From NCBI GenBank assembly GCA_963575745.1, contig CAUYUJ010019265.1, positions 117,501 through 181,500 on the forward strand: 64,000 nt of DNA, in the 5' to 3' direction. The position numbers were made by a program, and so were the translations under genes. The notes beneath the pieces are model-generated. The model worked only from the letters and a program-made list of their open reading frames with translations. It made no database searches and was not told where the DNA came from. The stretch is from Prorocentrum cordatum (taxonomy: Eukaryota > Sar > Dinophyceae > Prorocentrales > Prorocentraceae). How positions within the stretch are numbered: the first letter of the stretch is position 1; each line of letters starts with the position of its first letter. This document shows positions 53,107-64,000 of the stretch, one piece after another.

Positions 53107-53379
53107 CTCCTCCTCCCCCTCCCCCCCCTCTTCCTCGACTCCTCCTCCTCCACGCACTCCCCTATCCCCATCCCCCCCCCTTCCTCCTCCTCCTCCTCCT
53201 CCTCCTCCTCCTCCTCCTCCCCCTCCTCCTCCTCCTCCTCCTCCTCCTCCTCCTCACGACGACGACGACGACGACGACGACGGGGGCGGCGGCGGCGGCG
53301 GCGGCCGGGCGGCGGCGGCCGATGCCGCTGCGGCGCCCTGCGGGCTGCGCCAGCGCCCCGGAGGCCGAGGCCGGGAGAG

Positions 53380-53430
<51 letters not shown>

Positions 53431-53450
53431 GAGAGAGAGAGAGAGGGAAC
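53045..53450. repeat. CCT, GAC/GGC and GA microsatellites
   Basis: CCT repeats (53045-53252), GAC repeats (53257-53282), GGC repeats and a GA run (53383-53444). Long frames here are by-products. Confidence 0.96.
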
Positions 53451-54954
53451 GAAAGAGGGGGGGAAGAAGGAGGACAAGGAGGACAAGGGCGGAAAAGGGG
53501 GAGAGGAGAAGTGGATGAGGAAAAGGAGGAGCAGGAGGAGCAGGGAGCAGGAGGATCAGGAGGTGAAGGTAAAGGCGCAGAAGGGAGCGGACACCGTCGT
53601 CGGACACCCCCCACAACCAATAAGGCCCACGACCGAGAGGGGCGGAGGAGGTGAGGAGGGCCCTCGATTCAAAATTCGGACCATCCTCCGCAGGCCCCCT
53701 CAAGTCTCGCGGAGGAGGAGGAGGAGGAGGAGGAGGAGGATGAGGAGGAGGACGGTGGCGACGCTTTCTTGCTCGATGCCAGCTGTCGTCTAGTCGCTGC
53801 GACGACGCTGTCTTCGGTCTTCGGTGAGCCGCTGGTGGGCGCACGAACGATTCGATTCCACTTCTAGAGTTCGAAAGATGAAACTGCTGCGTGTGTCCGA
53901 GTGTCCTTCTCCTCCTCCACCTCCTTCTCCTCCTCCTCCTTCTCCCCCTCCTCCTCCTCCTCCTCCTCCTCCTCCTCCTCCTCCTCCTCCTCCTCCTCCT
54001 CCTCCTTGGGAGCGCAGTGCGGAGCGCCGGGGCGGCGAGTGCGCGAGGCGGCCTCTCTAGACGCCGCTCGGCAAATGCGCAAATGCGCAACGCCGTAACA
54101 ACAAGCCGCAATAAAGAATAGAGGAACGAGGAGAAACAACACCACCACAACTAGGGCAAGGAGCTGAGGAGCTGGGGGGGGCCCCAAGTGCGCCGATGTC
54201 CAGCTCGAGGAGGCGTCGTGCACCTCCTCGCTGGAGGTGGCCAGCCTGGTGGTGGCGTGGTGGCGGTGTCGCCTCTCCCCCCCCTCTCCGAAAAGCACTG
54301 CGTGTCCGACGTCCTGAGGACCGTCCGACTTGTTATCCTTTTTCTCCTCCTCGTCCTCCTTCTCCTCCTCCTCCTCCTCCTCCTCCTCCTCCGCCTCCTC
54401 CTACTCCTCCTCCTGCTCCTGCTCCTCTGGCTCAGCAGTCAGGCTTGCGCCGCGGAATCACGTCTGAGTTCATCCTGCACCATCCTCGTCCTCCTCATCC
54501 GGCGGCCCGGGGGCCCTGCAGCAAAAAAACACAGCGCCGCGCCGAATGGACGCTTAGAGGGCGGGCGCGACCGACTAAAAACGACGCCGCCACCACCGAG
54601 GCGAGAAGCCGAAGGGGTTTTCCTGATGGCGTGCCCCCCCTGTCCAGGTCGAGGCATCCGCGATGGCGAGCTCGGGAAAGCATCGTGGAAGAATCGTGCA
54701 CCTCCTCGCTGGAGGTGGCCCCCTCGGTGGCGACGGCGTCGCCTCTCCTGCGCCAGTGGCCACAGGAGCGCTACTTCACTTCAGCATGTGCTTGGCAGAG
54801 CGCCAGCTGCCCGGAACGTTGGAATCGTCCTGCCCCTCCCTCACCCTTCCTCCTCCTCCTCCTGCCCCTCCTCCTTCCTCCTCCTCCTCTGGCCATCGCT
54901 CGGACGTCCATTCCCTGTGTTTTGTTTGGTTTCGTGCGTGTTTTTTTGTTCTCG
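53451..54954. other. Simple repeats and a direct duplication, no gene
   Basis: GGA repeats at 53715-53755, CCT repeats at 53905-54005 and 54345-54425. A direct duplication of about 60 bases (CGTGCACCTCCTCGCTGGAG..., near 54216 and 54694) lies 476 bases apart and carries a CACCTCC/GGAGGTG stem. Confidence 0.6.
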
Positions 54955-55098
54955 TCAAATCATCAAGGGTGGTCCTCGATGGTCCTCGGAGTCCTTGCCG
55001 AAAGAACAATGCACGCGTCCGAGCGATGCCTCGCCCTCCTGCCCCTCCTCCTCCTCCTCCTCCTCCTCCTCCACCTCCTCCTCCTCCTCCTCCTCCTC

Positions 55099-55129
<31 letters not shown>

Positions 55130-55823
55130 TCCTCCTCCTCCTCCTCCTCCTCCTCCTGATCCTCGTCCTTCTCCGCTCCCCCGCTCGTCCGCCCAGCCCC
55201 CCTCGCCCTCCACCCTACGATCCTCCTCCTCCTCCGCCTCTGGCTTCTTCGCCTTCCCGAGCCCCTGGCGCTTGGCGGCCAGGATCTGCGCTGGGCCTTG
55301 AAGCTGCTGCTCGGTCTTCTCCTCGGGTTTCTCCTCCTCCTCCATCTTCGGCCTGACGAGCTTGATGTAGCCCTGGCCGTCGATGGGCCACGTCTCGAGC
55401 CCCTTCCCAGACTGGGAAGTCTTGGCCACGAGGGTGCGCAACGTCACGGTGACCTTCTCCATCCCCCTCGCCGGCGGCCCGAAGAGCGCAGCAGAAATGG
55501 CGGCCATCTCGGCGCCGGCGCCGTCGTCGTCAGCCGCGGGCGCCGCTGCGAGTGGCGCCGGAGCAGCGGACGGCGCCCCCTCGGCAGCAGCCGGGCCCGG
55601 AGCGTCGTGCTCGGCCTCGACCGCCTCGACCCCCTCATCACGCAGGCGGCGGACCTCGGCTTCAGCGTGGCTCAGGAAACCGCAGCGCATGTCATACACC
55701 AACTCCATCTCGTCATTGATCACCTCCATATTGCACTTATCCGCCTTGTTGTGGGACGGGACGATCCACGCGGGCACCAGCAGGTCGGTGTTGAGGGAGG
55801 TCGAGCCCGAGCCTGCGCCACGC

Positions 55824-55872
<49 letters not shown>

Positions 55873-57046
55873 ACAAAAAAGAGAGAGCGAGGGAGGGGCG
55901 GAGAGGCCCCAGGGAGGGGGGGGGAGAGGGGGGCCCTGGACTTGCCGCAGGCGGCCGCCTCCGCCGTGGCGCTGCCGGCCGCGAGCTCCGGCTCCGCTGG
56001 TCGGCAGGCAAGCGACCGCCGCCCCCGCCCCCCCCCCCGGGGCCCTGGGGAAGAGGAGAAGAAGAAGGGGGGGAGGAGAAGGAAGAGGAGGAGGAGGGAG
56101 GAGGAAGAGGAGGAGGAGGAGGAGGATCGGGGAGGCAGGGGATAGGGGAGGAGGAGGAGGGGGGATCAGGAGGAGGAATTACCGCCCTGCCCTGAGATTC
56201 GCGGCCCGGAGCACCATGGATGAAAAAGTCTATGCCAGCAACCTTGCAGATCTTGTAGTTCTTGGCGCCCTGGACGAACGCGGTCGACACCATGCCGCCG
56301 AGGACCATCCTCACATCGTCCATCTTCTTAGCGTCGCGGGCGTCGGAGTGCAATTTCAGATCTGGGTTCTTGGCGCTGAAGTCCGCCTCCAGGAACTCGC
56401 CCGCCATGCCCCTCTGTTGGTAAATGTGCATGGTCTTCGAGACGAATGCTTGCAGATGGCTGCGAATCAGGTGGACCAAGTAGAGCGGCACGTCTCCTTC
56501 ATCGTCGACTGGCCACGACATGAACTCGGACAGGGTGCCCATCGACGACGGGGGGTGGCCGCGCGTGTCTTCGGCGGTGGCGTCGCCGTCGCCTTGCTCA
56601 TCTTCTTCCTTCACCATCTGCAACTCGACCTTCTGCACCTTTTCCTCCACCTTACCTGGACTGCCTGCCGGGCTCCGATTCGGCACCATGTTCTCCGCGA
56701 TGTGCTTCACGACCTTCTTGATGGCATCCTGGGCTGGGGGGCCGTCGCACTCAGAGACTCCAGTGATCAGCGCGTGCCACACCTTGCACCATTCCTCCCT
56801 GTTGTAGACCACGGCGTCCACGGCTGCGAGATCGACGACGTGGCTCTCGATGCGGGGCGCGAGACTGGCCTGGCAGCGAGGCGTTCTTCCTCTTCCTCCT
56901 CCTCCCCCTCTCCTCCTCCTCCTTCCCCTACGCTGCTCCTCCTCCTCCTCCTCCTCCTTCTCCTCTTCCTCCTCCTTCTCCGACCTTCTCCTCTTCGTTC
57001 TCCTCCTCCTCCTCCTCCTCCTCCTCCTCCCCCCCTTCCCTCCCCC

Positions 57047-57077
<31 letters not shown>

Positions 57078-59802
57078 TCCTACTCCCTCTCCTCCTCCTC
57101 CTCCGCCTCCTTGCCTTTCCTCATTCTTCTCAACCTCCTCCTTTTTCCTCCTCCTCCTCCTCCTCCTCCTCCTCCTCCTCCCCCTCCCAGGCGGACCTGG
57201 AACTTGCTCAGCGCAGCCTTGGTCTCCCCCAGGAGTTGGCCACCAGAGCCGAACTGGCCTGTCAAGAGCTCGAGCGCCTCCAACGTGTACTGGGTGCGGA
57301 TCTTCAGGAGGAACTCGAGATCCCGCTCGGCAGTCGAGCGGTCCTTGAGCAGCTCCTGGAACTCCACGGGGACGTCGCCCTTCTGGACGGTGATTTTGGC
57401 CACCTTCATGAGACACGCAGTCCACTCAATCTTGAAGGTCTGGGTGCAGTACGGCTCTATGCGCGCCAGCACGTCGGCCACGTTCAGGTCGTGCTTCGGC
57501 GAGATTTCGCCGAAGACGCCCTGGGACATCTTCTGGCACGCCGACTGCAGTTTGATCGGCACCATCAGGTTGTTGTGATTCACGAACTCGATGATCTCCC
57601 GAAATGCCCCCGAGTACCTGATCTGATCACACTCGTCAGCGTCCTTGCGCTCGCCCCCACTCTCCGACACGAGGGCCTTCAGCTTCTCCGCGACATCGCC
57701 CGCAGGCAGCGTTCCAGGAGCAATGTTCGGCACGATAGACTTCGCGCGCATGGCGATGGCAGCCAGCTCCGGCCTGAGTTCGGACCACTTCTTGAACTCC
57801 TTCCCGCGGTACACCACCGAAGCCTGGAAGACGAACTTGGTCATCAGGCTCGCGGTCAAGCGCTTCACCTGCATGGCGATCTCAGGCGTCGCCTCAGGCT
57901 CGTCGTCGTGGGCGGAGCACGCGTAGTCGACGTTGTAGACGAAGTCCTCGAGCCCCTTGGTCGCGCGCGGCCCCTTGGGGCCCGGGCTGGTTGGGCGATA
58001 CGGCAGCGGCGCCGCCTTCGCCTTGGCCTTGGACTTGGCCCTCGCCTTGCCCTTGGCCTTCGCCTTTGCATTGGGGGGCTCCGTTGACTGCGTTGGCTGC
58101 GTCTCCTCCGCCGCCTCCCCCGCCTTGGCCTGTGCTGCTGCGAGTTTCGAGAAGGCCACGGAGCTCGTCATGGGAACGAGAAGCCGCTGCATCACCTGTT
58201 GGGCCTCTTCGTCGAAACGCTGGAAGATCCAGTCCTCGCCGCTGCTCCTGCGGGGGATGCACAGGAGCAGGATGTCGATGAAAATCAACCCCAGCCATTC
58301 CTTGGAGACGGACTTGCTGAAGTTCACCTTCAGCATGGTCGCAGCGTGGTGGAGCAAGCTGATGATGCTCCCTCCCCTGATGTCGGCGTGGCCGAACATG
58401 CAATCGCGCTTGAGGATGTCGAGCACTTCCCCCCACACGCCCCAACCGTTCAACGTGTTGAACAATGACTTCAGGTTGATGAACTCATCCTCTGCCGCAG
58501 GCAGGGCCCCCCCCCCAAAAAAAAAAACAAAAAAAACAGGAGGAGGAGGGAGGAGGGGGGAGGCGGAGGAGGAGGAGAAGGGGAGATGGCGGGGGAGGGG
58601 GCCGGGCCCAAGGAGGATAGGGGGAGTGGGGAAGAGGCGGAGAGGGAGCTGGCCGACCCCCGGCCAGAGAGCCCATGGGGCCCATGGGGCCCAGAATGGC
58701 TTCGAACGCCCTGGGCCCTGGGCCCTCCCCGACCTGGCCAGTTCCCGACCCCCCGACCCCAGTCCTCGGACGTGAACTTGAGCTTGTACTCCGCATGCTT
58801 CTTGACCCAACCCCACCATTTAGCAGCGTATGTGGGATCGGCAGAGCATGTAGTGTTTATCAAATGCCATTCGTCGATCATCTTCGGGGTGGCCACCATT
58901 TTCTCGCGAAATGTGATACCGTTCCCCTTATGCCACTTGTTGTGGTAGTTGATGAGGTACACCTGGCCCACCTCAGGCATCTTGGAATGCCAGAAGCACG
59001 CTGGCACCCCGTCCTTCAAGCATTCCATGACGTATTTGTTGGTAGGCCAGCGCTGAAAAGCAATATAGGCAGCCGCTGTCAAGTTTCCCCAGCTCATCGA
59101 CCATACAGGAAACTCAGAGGTCTGACCTGTGCCATGGCCATCAACGAGCGCGGGGCCCCATTGCATCCACGCCTCTCCCCTGAGCTCCGGACAGATCCCA
59201 TCTGTAGCGATGCCCTGCGCGAAGGTCTCGACCATGTCGTCCATGCTGTCGCGGTTCAAGGGGTGCGGCACGATGGTCCGACGCTTGTTCCCATCGGCAT
59301 CGATGTAGAACCAAGGGATGGTGAGTTTAGTATCGCCGGCGTAATGTTTCTTCATCTCTTTGATCATCAGCAGCCCCTCCAGAGGGCCGAACCTTGCGTG
59401 CAGGGTCAGATCTTTCCCCCACAAGATTGCATCGGCGGCAGCCACCACGGAACTGGGATCGCCACTGCCAGGCTTGACCGCTGCCGCGCCCGACGACGCG
59501 ATGATGCCGCTCCCACTGCTCCCCGCCGCCGCTCCATCCTGGCCACCTTGGGTCTGTGGGTCTGCGGGCGCACGCTCACGCGCGCACGCGCGCGCGCGCA
59601 CGCACCCACACGCACGCGCACAACGCGCACAACCACACACACACACACTCTCTCTCTCTCAGTCCAGTCGAGCCATCGAGCCTGGAAGCTTCGACTGCTT
59701 GGACGAAGGGCTGGTGGGCTCGCTGGGGGTCTTCCCCTTGATCTTGCGCCGCTTCTTCTCCGGCTCAGGCGCAGGCTGCTTCTGCTTCTGCTCCATCTCC
59801 AT
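54955..59802 (-). CDS. Unrecognised ~1,180-residue protein, six inferred exons
   Basis: Exons inferred from frame, codon preference and splice sites: 59802-59682, 59561-58765, 58489-57197, 56869-56191, 55812-55238 and a tentative last exon 55038-54955. Phases agree at every junction. Inferred donors are GC, GA, GT, GC and GC, all with AG acceptors. The product begins MEMEQKQ, with a nuclear-localisation-like stretch KKRRKIKGK at about residues 17-25. A globular region (about 75-300) has FGPLEGLLMIKEMKK, HPLNRDSMDDMVETFAQG, PACFWHSKMPEVGQVY and NYHNKWHKGNGITF. A second folded part (about 305-420) precedes a Lys-Ala tract (AKAKGKARAKSKAKAK). Two more helical, charged regions follow. I do not recognise the family. 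The arrangement before the HNKWHKGNG motif loosely recalls ParB-like nuclease domains of dinoflagellates, but this is a guess. It lies 650 bases downstream of the methyltransferase gene on the same strand. Confidence 0.65.
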
Positions 59803-60036
59803 GAGCAGCCGGGGGCGGGGTCTTCCCGAGAAAGTGGAGGAAGGTGCCCTCAGTGAAGGAGATACGCTGGCCACAAAAGGCTGGCAATATTCTGCCTCGG
59901 ACCGAACAGGCCGCGCGCCCCCCGCGGCCCGACGTCGATTAGTTCACGTTCTCTTGCTTCGCTCTCTCGCGCCGCCCCCCGGGGCACGGCAGGTTCGCGT
60001 AGTGCCGACCCCAGCGTTGGTTTTTGACACCGCAGG

Positions 60037-60131
60037 GATCGTTCAACCTTGAACGATCGGCCGCTGCCGCAACGTCCGATCGTTCAACATCGATCGATTC
60101 TGGGTCGCCGGCGGCGTTCAACCTTGAACGC
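60037..60131. repeat. Paired GTTCAACCTTGAAC palindromes between the two genes
   Basis: GATCGTTCAA-CC-TTGAACGATC at 60037-60058 (10-base arms) and GCGTTCAA-CC-TTGAACGC at 60114-60131 (8-base arms). A half-site GATCGTTCAACATCGATCGAT lies between them (about 60078-60098). They sit in the gap between the methyltransferase stop (60450) and the next gene's start (59802). Confidence 0.9.
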
Positions 60132-60449
60132 CCGCGCCGGGGTCGCCGCTGGTCGACACGACGCGAACCTGCCGTAGAGGAAGCGGTCGCTGCGTCGCTG
60201 CTCGAAGCCGCGGGCCCCCGGGCCCCTGGGCGGAGGCGCGAACCGCGAAGTGCGACTTCAAACCCTCTCGGGGACTCTCATGCTCTTTTAGCTCTGGCGA
60301 GGGGTCGGAGCGGGTCGAATTGGGCCGAGTTTGCACTCGCGCCCCACTCTTGCAGAGTGCTGGGCTGCAACCGCACGATCAAACCGCGATGCGGGCTGCC
60401 GAGGCTACTCGCGCCCGAGCCCCCTCACTGCCCTGGGGCCCACCCCTAC

Positions 60450-62879
60450 CTAATCCGAGTCGTCGATCACAATCATGCTCGGGGGGCGGCGGCAGCTGGG
60501 GCGAGACGGTCGAGACGCGAAGCCGATGTTGTCGGCCTCGTCGCCGTCGTCGCCCTCCTCCCGCCTCCGCTTCAGGGAGAGGGCCCTCGTGAGCAGGCAC
60601 GATGTCCGGTGGCGGGTCGTCACGCGCACGTACATGTAGACCAAGCGCATGATGTGTGCATGCATAGCGTTCCCAGATTGCTCAGACATAGCAAGCCTGT
60701 TCCTCGGCGGCTGACCGTACAGGGTCCTACGGTTCCAAAGGGGGAGGAGGGAGGGGGGGGGGGGAGAGGAGAAGGAAGAGGAGCAGGAGGAGAAGGAGGA
60801 GGGGGAAGGAGACGGGGGGGGCAAAGGCGGAGGGGGGGAGAGGGGGGAGGCAGGAAGCGGGGGGGCAGGATGGGGGAGCAGGAGCGGGAGCGAGAAGAGG
60901 AGCAGGATGAGCAGAGGGGAGGAGCATGAGACGGAGGCAACGAGGAGGGGGGAGGAGAAGCACCCCTCGTGCAAAGGGGAACTCTGGACGTATTTCCAGA
61001 GTGAGGAGGCCGAACGGTCATTCATTCACTGTGCTTGGGTGCGAAGCTGAAATGGGGATCCACGGCGAAGATTCTCGCCGTTGTTTTGTCGCGTCGTTCG
61101 CGCCCATGCCCGCCCGCGACCCGCTCCCGACCCGCCCGCGACCCGCCGCGCGACCCACCCGCGACTCCCGCGACCCACCTGCGACCCACCCGCGACCCAC
61201 CTCGCGACCCACCCCGCGCCCGCCCCCTCACTATTATCCGCAATTGCGGGGTGCTACGTAGTTTCCCCACGCCAGTCCTATCGATTGAAAACGAACTGCA
61301 TCCGTATCCGAAGAACTGCTCCAGCGCGGGGAACCCCTGGGCCAGGAGGAGCTCCCGGGGAGACAGCCATCGAGAGACCGCGGGAAGGGGGAACTCACTG
61401 CTCTTATCTGCCCATATGAAATGGCAATTGCGGATCACGGTTTGGAGGGTGCCATCCTGACCCGATGTGGAAGTCCTGTGGTCTGGGTTTTGATTCAAAC
61501 TCCAGGATCGGCCAGGGTATTGCCGCCGGTATCCCTGTAAGAAATTGTACTCCATGTCGTTCAAAGCGTACTCGAAAGGGTCAGGGGTCTCGCCTAGCAC
61601 CACGGGGCCCGAGAGCAGACGAGCGCGACTCGTCGGGCGCGAGGTCGCCCAGGCGATCTCCTCGGGCGGCGGCGCGAGCGGGGATGAGAAAGCCGGGACA
61701 TGGGGGGATGGGGAAGGGGGGTGGGGGGGCGAGGAGGAGGAGGAGGAGGAGGAGGAGGAGGAAGAGGAGGAGGAAGAGGAAGAAGTGGAAGTTCAAAATA
61801 CCAGGGGGGGGGGGATGGGGGCGGGTGGGAGGGGAGAGCGAGGAGGAGGGGAGGAGGAGGGAAGAGGGAGGAGAGAGGGAGAGTCGGAGGAGGAGGAGGG
61901 CAAGGAGGGGCGGAGAGGATTTCATTGTGCCCCGGCAGGGGGCGCAAGCCCGCAAGTCCTCGGCCAATTCCGAAGCATCCTCCTGGAAGAACTCCCGGAA
62001 TGACATGGACGACTCACGCTCGAACAGCTTGGTGAATACATTCATGGGGATATTCCAGAAATGGCATTTCAGCTTGTGCCTGAGGATGCAATACTTTCTC
62101 GGACGCTTGCCCGGCCAGCCATAGTAGCGAGGGTCCAGGATGCAGCACTCCACGTGATACATGGGCAAGAACATTATCAAGTAATTAACCTGAAACCCCT
62201 TGACGTTCTCGTGGCAGACGACCGGTTCCTGGAGGACGCGCCTCAGGGCGATCCAGATCAAGAAGAAGAGGGCAGCGCGCCCGTCGAAGCCACCCTGAGC
62301 CCCCATGCTAGACCAGTCGACGCATGGCGACCCCGCAATATGCGTTTGAGCCTGCAAAAGGCGGCACCGTCTATTATGCCGCCTGCACCATGCATTCAAT
62401 TTAACCACGCCCGATGAGTTCTCGAGGATCGCTGGCTGCAGTACTTCAAATACCCCTACGCAGGTGTTGGTCTTGAGAACAGCTTGGGCCCAGTCCTGCA
62501 AGTCGTCGTGGACGAAGTCGACGATGTCGCCGAAGAGGCATTGGGGCCCGTGCGGGTGGACCAACAACTCAGAGATCGACTCCTCGTTCCGCTCGATCCC
62601 CGACAGATGAACTGCCCGCGGGGGCGCCTCGCTGCCTGGGGAGCCCATGTCGCGGAGCTTCTGCTGCGCTGCCTCCGCCAGGATCCCAGTAGACATCCCT
62701 ACAGTATCGATCCTGCGGGGGAGCAGCGACGAAACTCTAATCCAGGCAAGAAGCCCGCCCAGGGGGAGAGGCCTGGGGAGACGGAGATCGGCCCTCCCGA
62801 GGGCCATGTTTCGGGCCCCTGGACCGTCAGAAAGGGTCTCAGTCTCGGATGAACGCCAGTCCTGGGGAAGGTGTCGGGG

Positions 62880-62921
<42 letters not shown>

Positions 62922-62947
62922 TCGTCGCCGTCGTCGGCGTCGGCGCC

Positions 62948-62978
<31 letters not shown>

Positions 62979-64000
62979 TCGTCGTCGTCGTCGTCGTCGA
63001 CGTCGGCGTCGTTAACCCCGGAGTCCCCGAAAACGCTGTAGAGATCTCGTCCTGCCCAATCGCATCCCGAAGCTGACGAACAGCTTGTCCAGCAAGGGAC
63101 TCATCCTCAGCCGTCGGATCACAATGGTCGCGGCGCAAACCTCCAAGCTCCCTCTGCAGCACGTCCAAGTCGTACAGCGGAGACTCGAACAATTGTTTCA
63201 AAGACGCCACCTGCACCTGATGCGGCTGCTCCGCGTTGCACGGCGCGCACCGCGCGCACTCGAAGATGCTGTCCTCCTCCACGTCGACGGCCCCGATCGA
63301 GCCCAAGGGCCCGAAGCGGCCACCTGGTCGCTCAGCCTCAACCTCTTCTGGCGCCGGCTCCGTCTCAAAGGGCGCGGGCTGGGCGCGAGCCCCCTCGAGA
63401 CCAACGCGCCCATCCTTGCCTGGCGCGCCGTCGGCGGCAGGCGACGCGACGAGGCTGCCGCCATCGGCGTCAAGCATCACCTCCTCTGAGCTGGTGCCCG
63501 CAACATCACCTGGCACTCCATCGGCGTCTGGCGGCGCGCCGTCGCAGCCACTGCCGCCATCGCGGACGTCGGCGGCGGGCGGCCGAGGGGCCCCCGGGGC
63601 GCCGCCGTGGGCGGCTGCGCTGGTGTCGTCGTCTGCCGCCTCTTCGTGTCCGGGCGCGCCGTTGGCTGGCGGGCTGTCGGCGGCGGGAGGCGCGCCGCTG
63701 CTGCCGCTGCCGCCGTCGGCGGCGGGCGGCGCGCCGCTGCGGGGCGGCCCAGGGGCCCCCGTGGCGCCGCCATGGAGGGCCGCGCCAGGGGCGTCGACCG
63801 CGGCAGGTCCAACAGGTTCAGCATGTCCATCATGTCCACTTGCGCTGCTGGCGGAAGGCCCCGGCCCTGGAAGCTCTTGCACCCGCGCCCCAGCCCCGAC
63901 TTGGGAATTGACTTCGATGTAGTCGTAGACGATGGGCGTGAGCGAAGGCAACAGGTCGGCCTTTGACCAGTATATGAAAGCTTCCGAGCCGCCCCTGCCC
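60450..64000 (-). CDS. C5-cytosine DNA methyltransferase (5' end beyond window)
   Basis: Inferred exons: 64000 (open to the edge)-63017, 62712-61931, 61593-61278 and 60726-60450. Phases match across all three introns, with donors GT, GC and GA and AG acceptors. Motifs in order: FSGTPG joined across intron 1 to IDTVGMSTG (motif I, SAM binding), GIERNEES (II), CLFGDI (III), AGSPCVDWSS with catalytic Cys at 62322-62324 (IV), CHENVKGF (VI), YYGWPGKRPRKYCIL (VII), NQNPDHRTS (VIII), RWLSPRELLLAQGFP (IX) and MSEQSGNAM (X). The enzyme would transfer methyl groups from S-adenosylmethionine to cytosine in DNA. The N-terminal region is a long Ala/Gly/Pro/Asp-rich, probably disordered stretch with a CARCAPC motif near 63245. 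The C-terminus is basic then acidic (KRRREEGDDGDE) and ends MIVIDDSD. All key residues seem present. The subfamily cannot be fixed without alignment, and no reading domain (BAH, PWWP, CXXC) was recognised. Confidence 0.88.
60727..61277 (-). other. Methyltransferase intron 3 with CGCGACCCACC minisatellite
   Basis: Apparent GA...AG intron of 551 bases: donor GATAG|GACTGG, acceptor CCGTAG|GACCC. It includes a 10- to 13-base CCCGCGACCCACC array (61120-61215) and G-runs. The next exon supplies motif X. The exact donor base is inferred. Confidence 0.65.
61594..61930 (-). other. Methyltransferase intron 2 with GGA microsatellite
   Basis: GC...AG intron of 337 bases: donor CCGGG|GCACAATG, acceptor GTGCTAG|GCGAG. 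Most of it is GGA/GGG repeat (plus strand). Confidence 0.75.
62713..63016 (-). other. Methyltransferase intron 1 with GTC microsatellite
   Basis: GT...AG intron of 304 bases splitting motif I. Its donor is CCGGG|GTTAAC and its acceptor CCCCGCAG|GATCG. About 130 bases are GTC/GGC trinucleotide repeats (plus strand). Confidence 0.75.

Noticed and set aside
62807-62861. Alternative start of the methyltransferase exon at 62861 or at the ATG 62807
   Set aside because: Splicing at 62712 restores motif I in phase, while the longer forms insert 32-50 residues between the two halves of that motif. RNA data could still overturn this.

Overview
This window looks like dinoflagellate nuclear DNA. The strongest evidence is a complete 22-base dinoflagellate spliced leader (DinoSL) on the minus strand at 6485-6506, followed directly by a truncated relict leader (6470-6484). 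Supporting signs are introns whose inferred donors are GT, GC or GA with AG acceptors, strong G/C preference at third codon positions, dinoflagellate-style reverse transcriptases, and a very low gene density in a sea of simple repeats. The species cannot be told from the sequence. A large, GC-rich, repeat-laden genome such as that of Prorocentrum would fit.

Layout. 1-15 kb: microsatellites and dispersed repeats, with an SL-bearing retrocopy (6.0-6.5 kb) and an intact 1,391-codon reverse transcriptase/RNase H frame (6.5-10.7 kb, minus). 15.6-17.3 kb: a frameshifted minus-strand gene for a protein with 26-residue hydrophobic repeats. 20.7-25.2 kb: a decayed Ty1/copia element (minus) bounded by 150-base direct repeats. 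12.8-13.4 and 26.3-28.2 kb: two copies of a composite element built on a 90-base tandem unit. 28-42 kb: almost no recognisable genes, but hairpins, a 36-base minisatellite, a perfect 24-base inverted repeat and several dispersed repeat copies. 42.8-45.4 kb (plus): a gene encoding heptapeptide (21-base) repeats, interrupted by two TAG codons and a C-run frameshift. 45.8-54 kb: dispersed and tandem repeats.

The right end holds the best genes, two minus-strand multi-exon genes in tandem. The upstream one (64000+ to 60450) is a C5-cytosine DNA methyltransferase whose motifs I to X can be read across four exons with consistent phase. The downstream one (59802-54955) encodes an unrecognised protein of about 1,180 residues with a nuclear-localisation-like basic stretch. 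Seven of the eight inferred introns carry long simple repeats, and the eighth (60727-61277) carries a minisatellite and G-runs.

At least seven dispersed repeat families occur twice or more here (labelled A-G below). Much of the window is therefore old duplicated material. Most long open frames in it are by-products of trinucleotide repeats or of tandem units whose length is divisible by three. Splice sites, homology boundaries and repeat identities were all read by eye and not computed.
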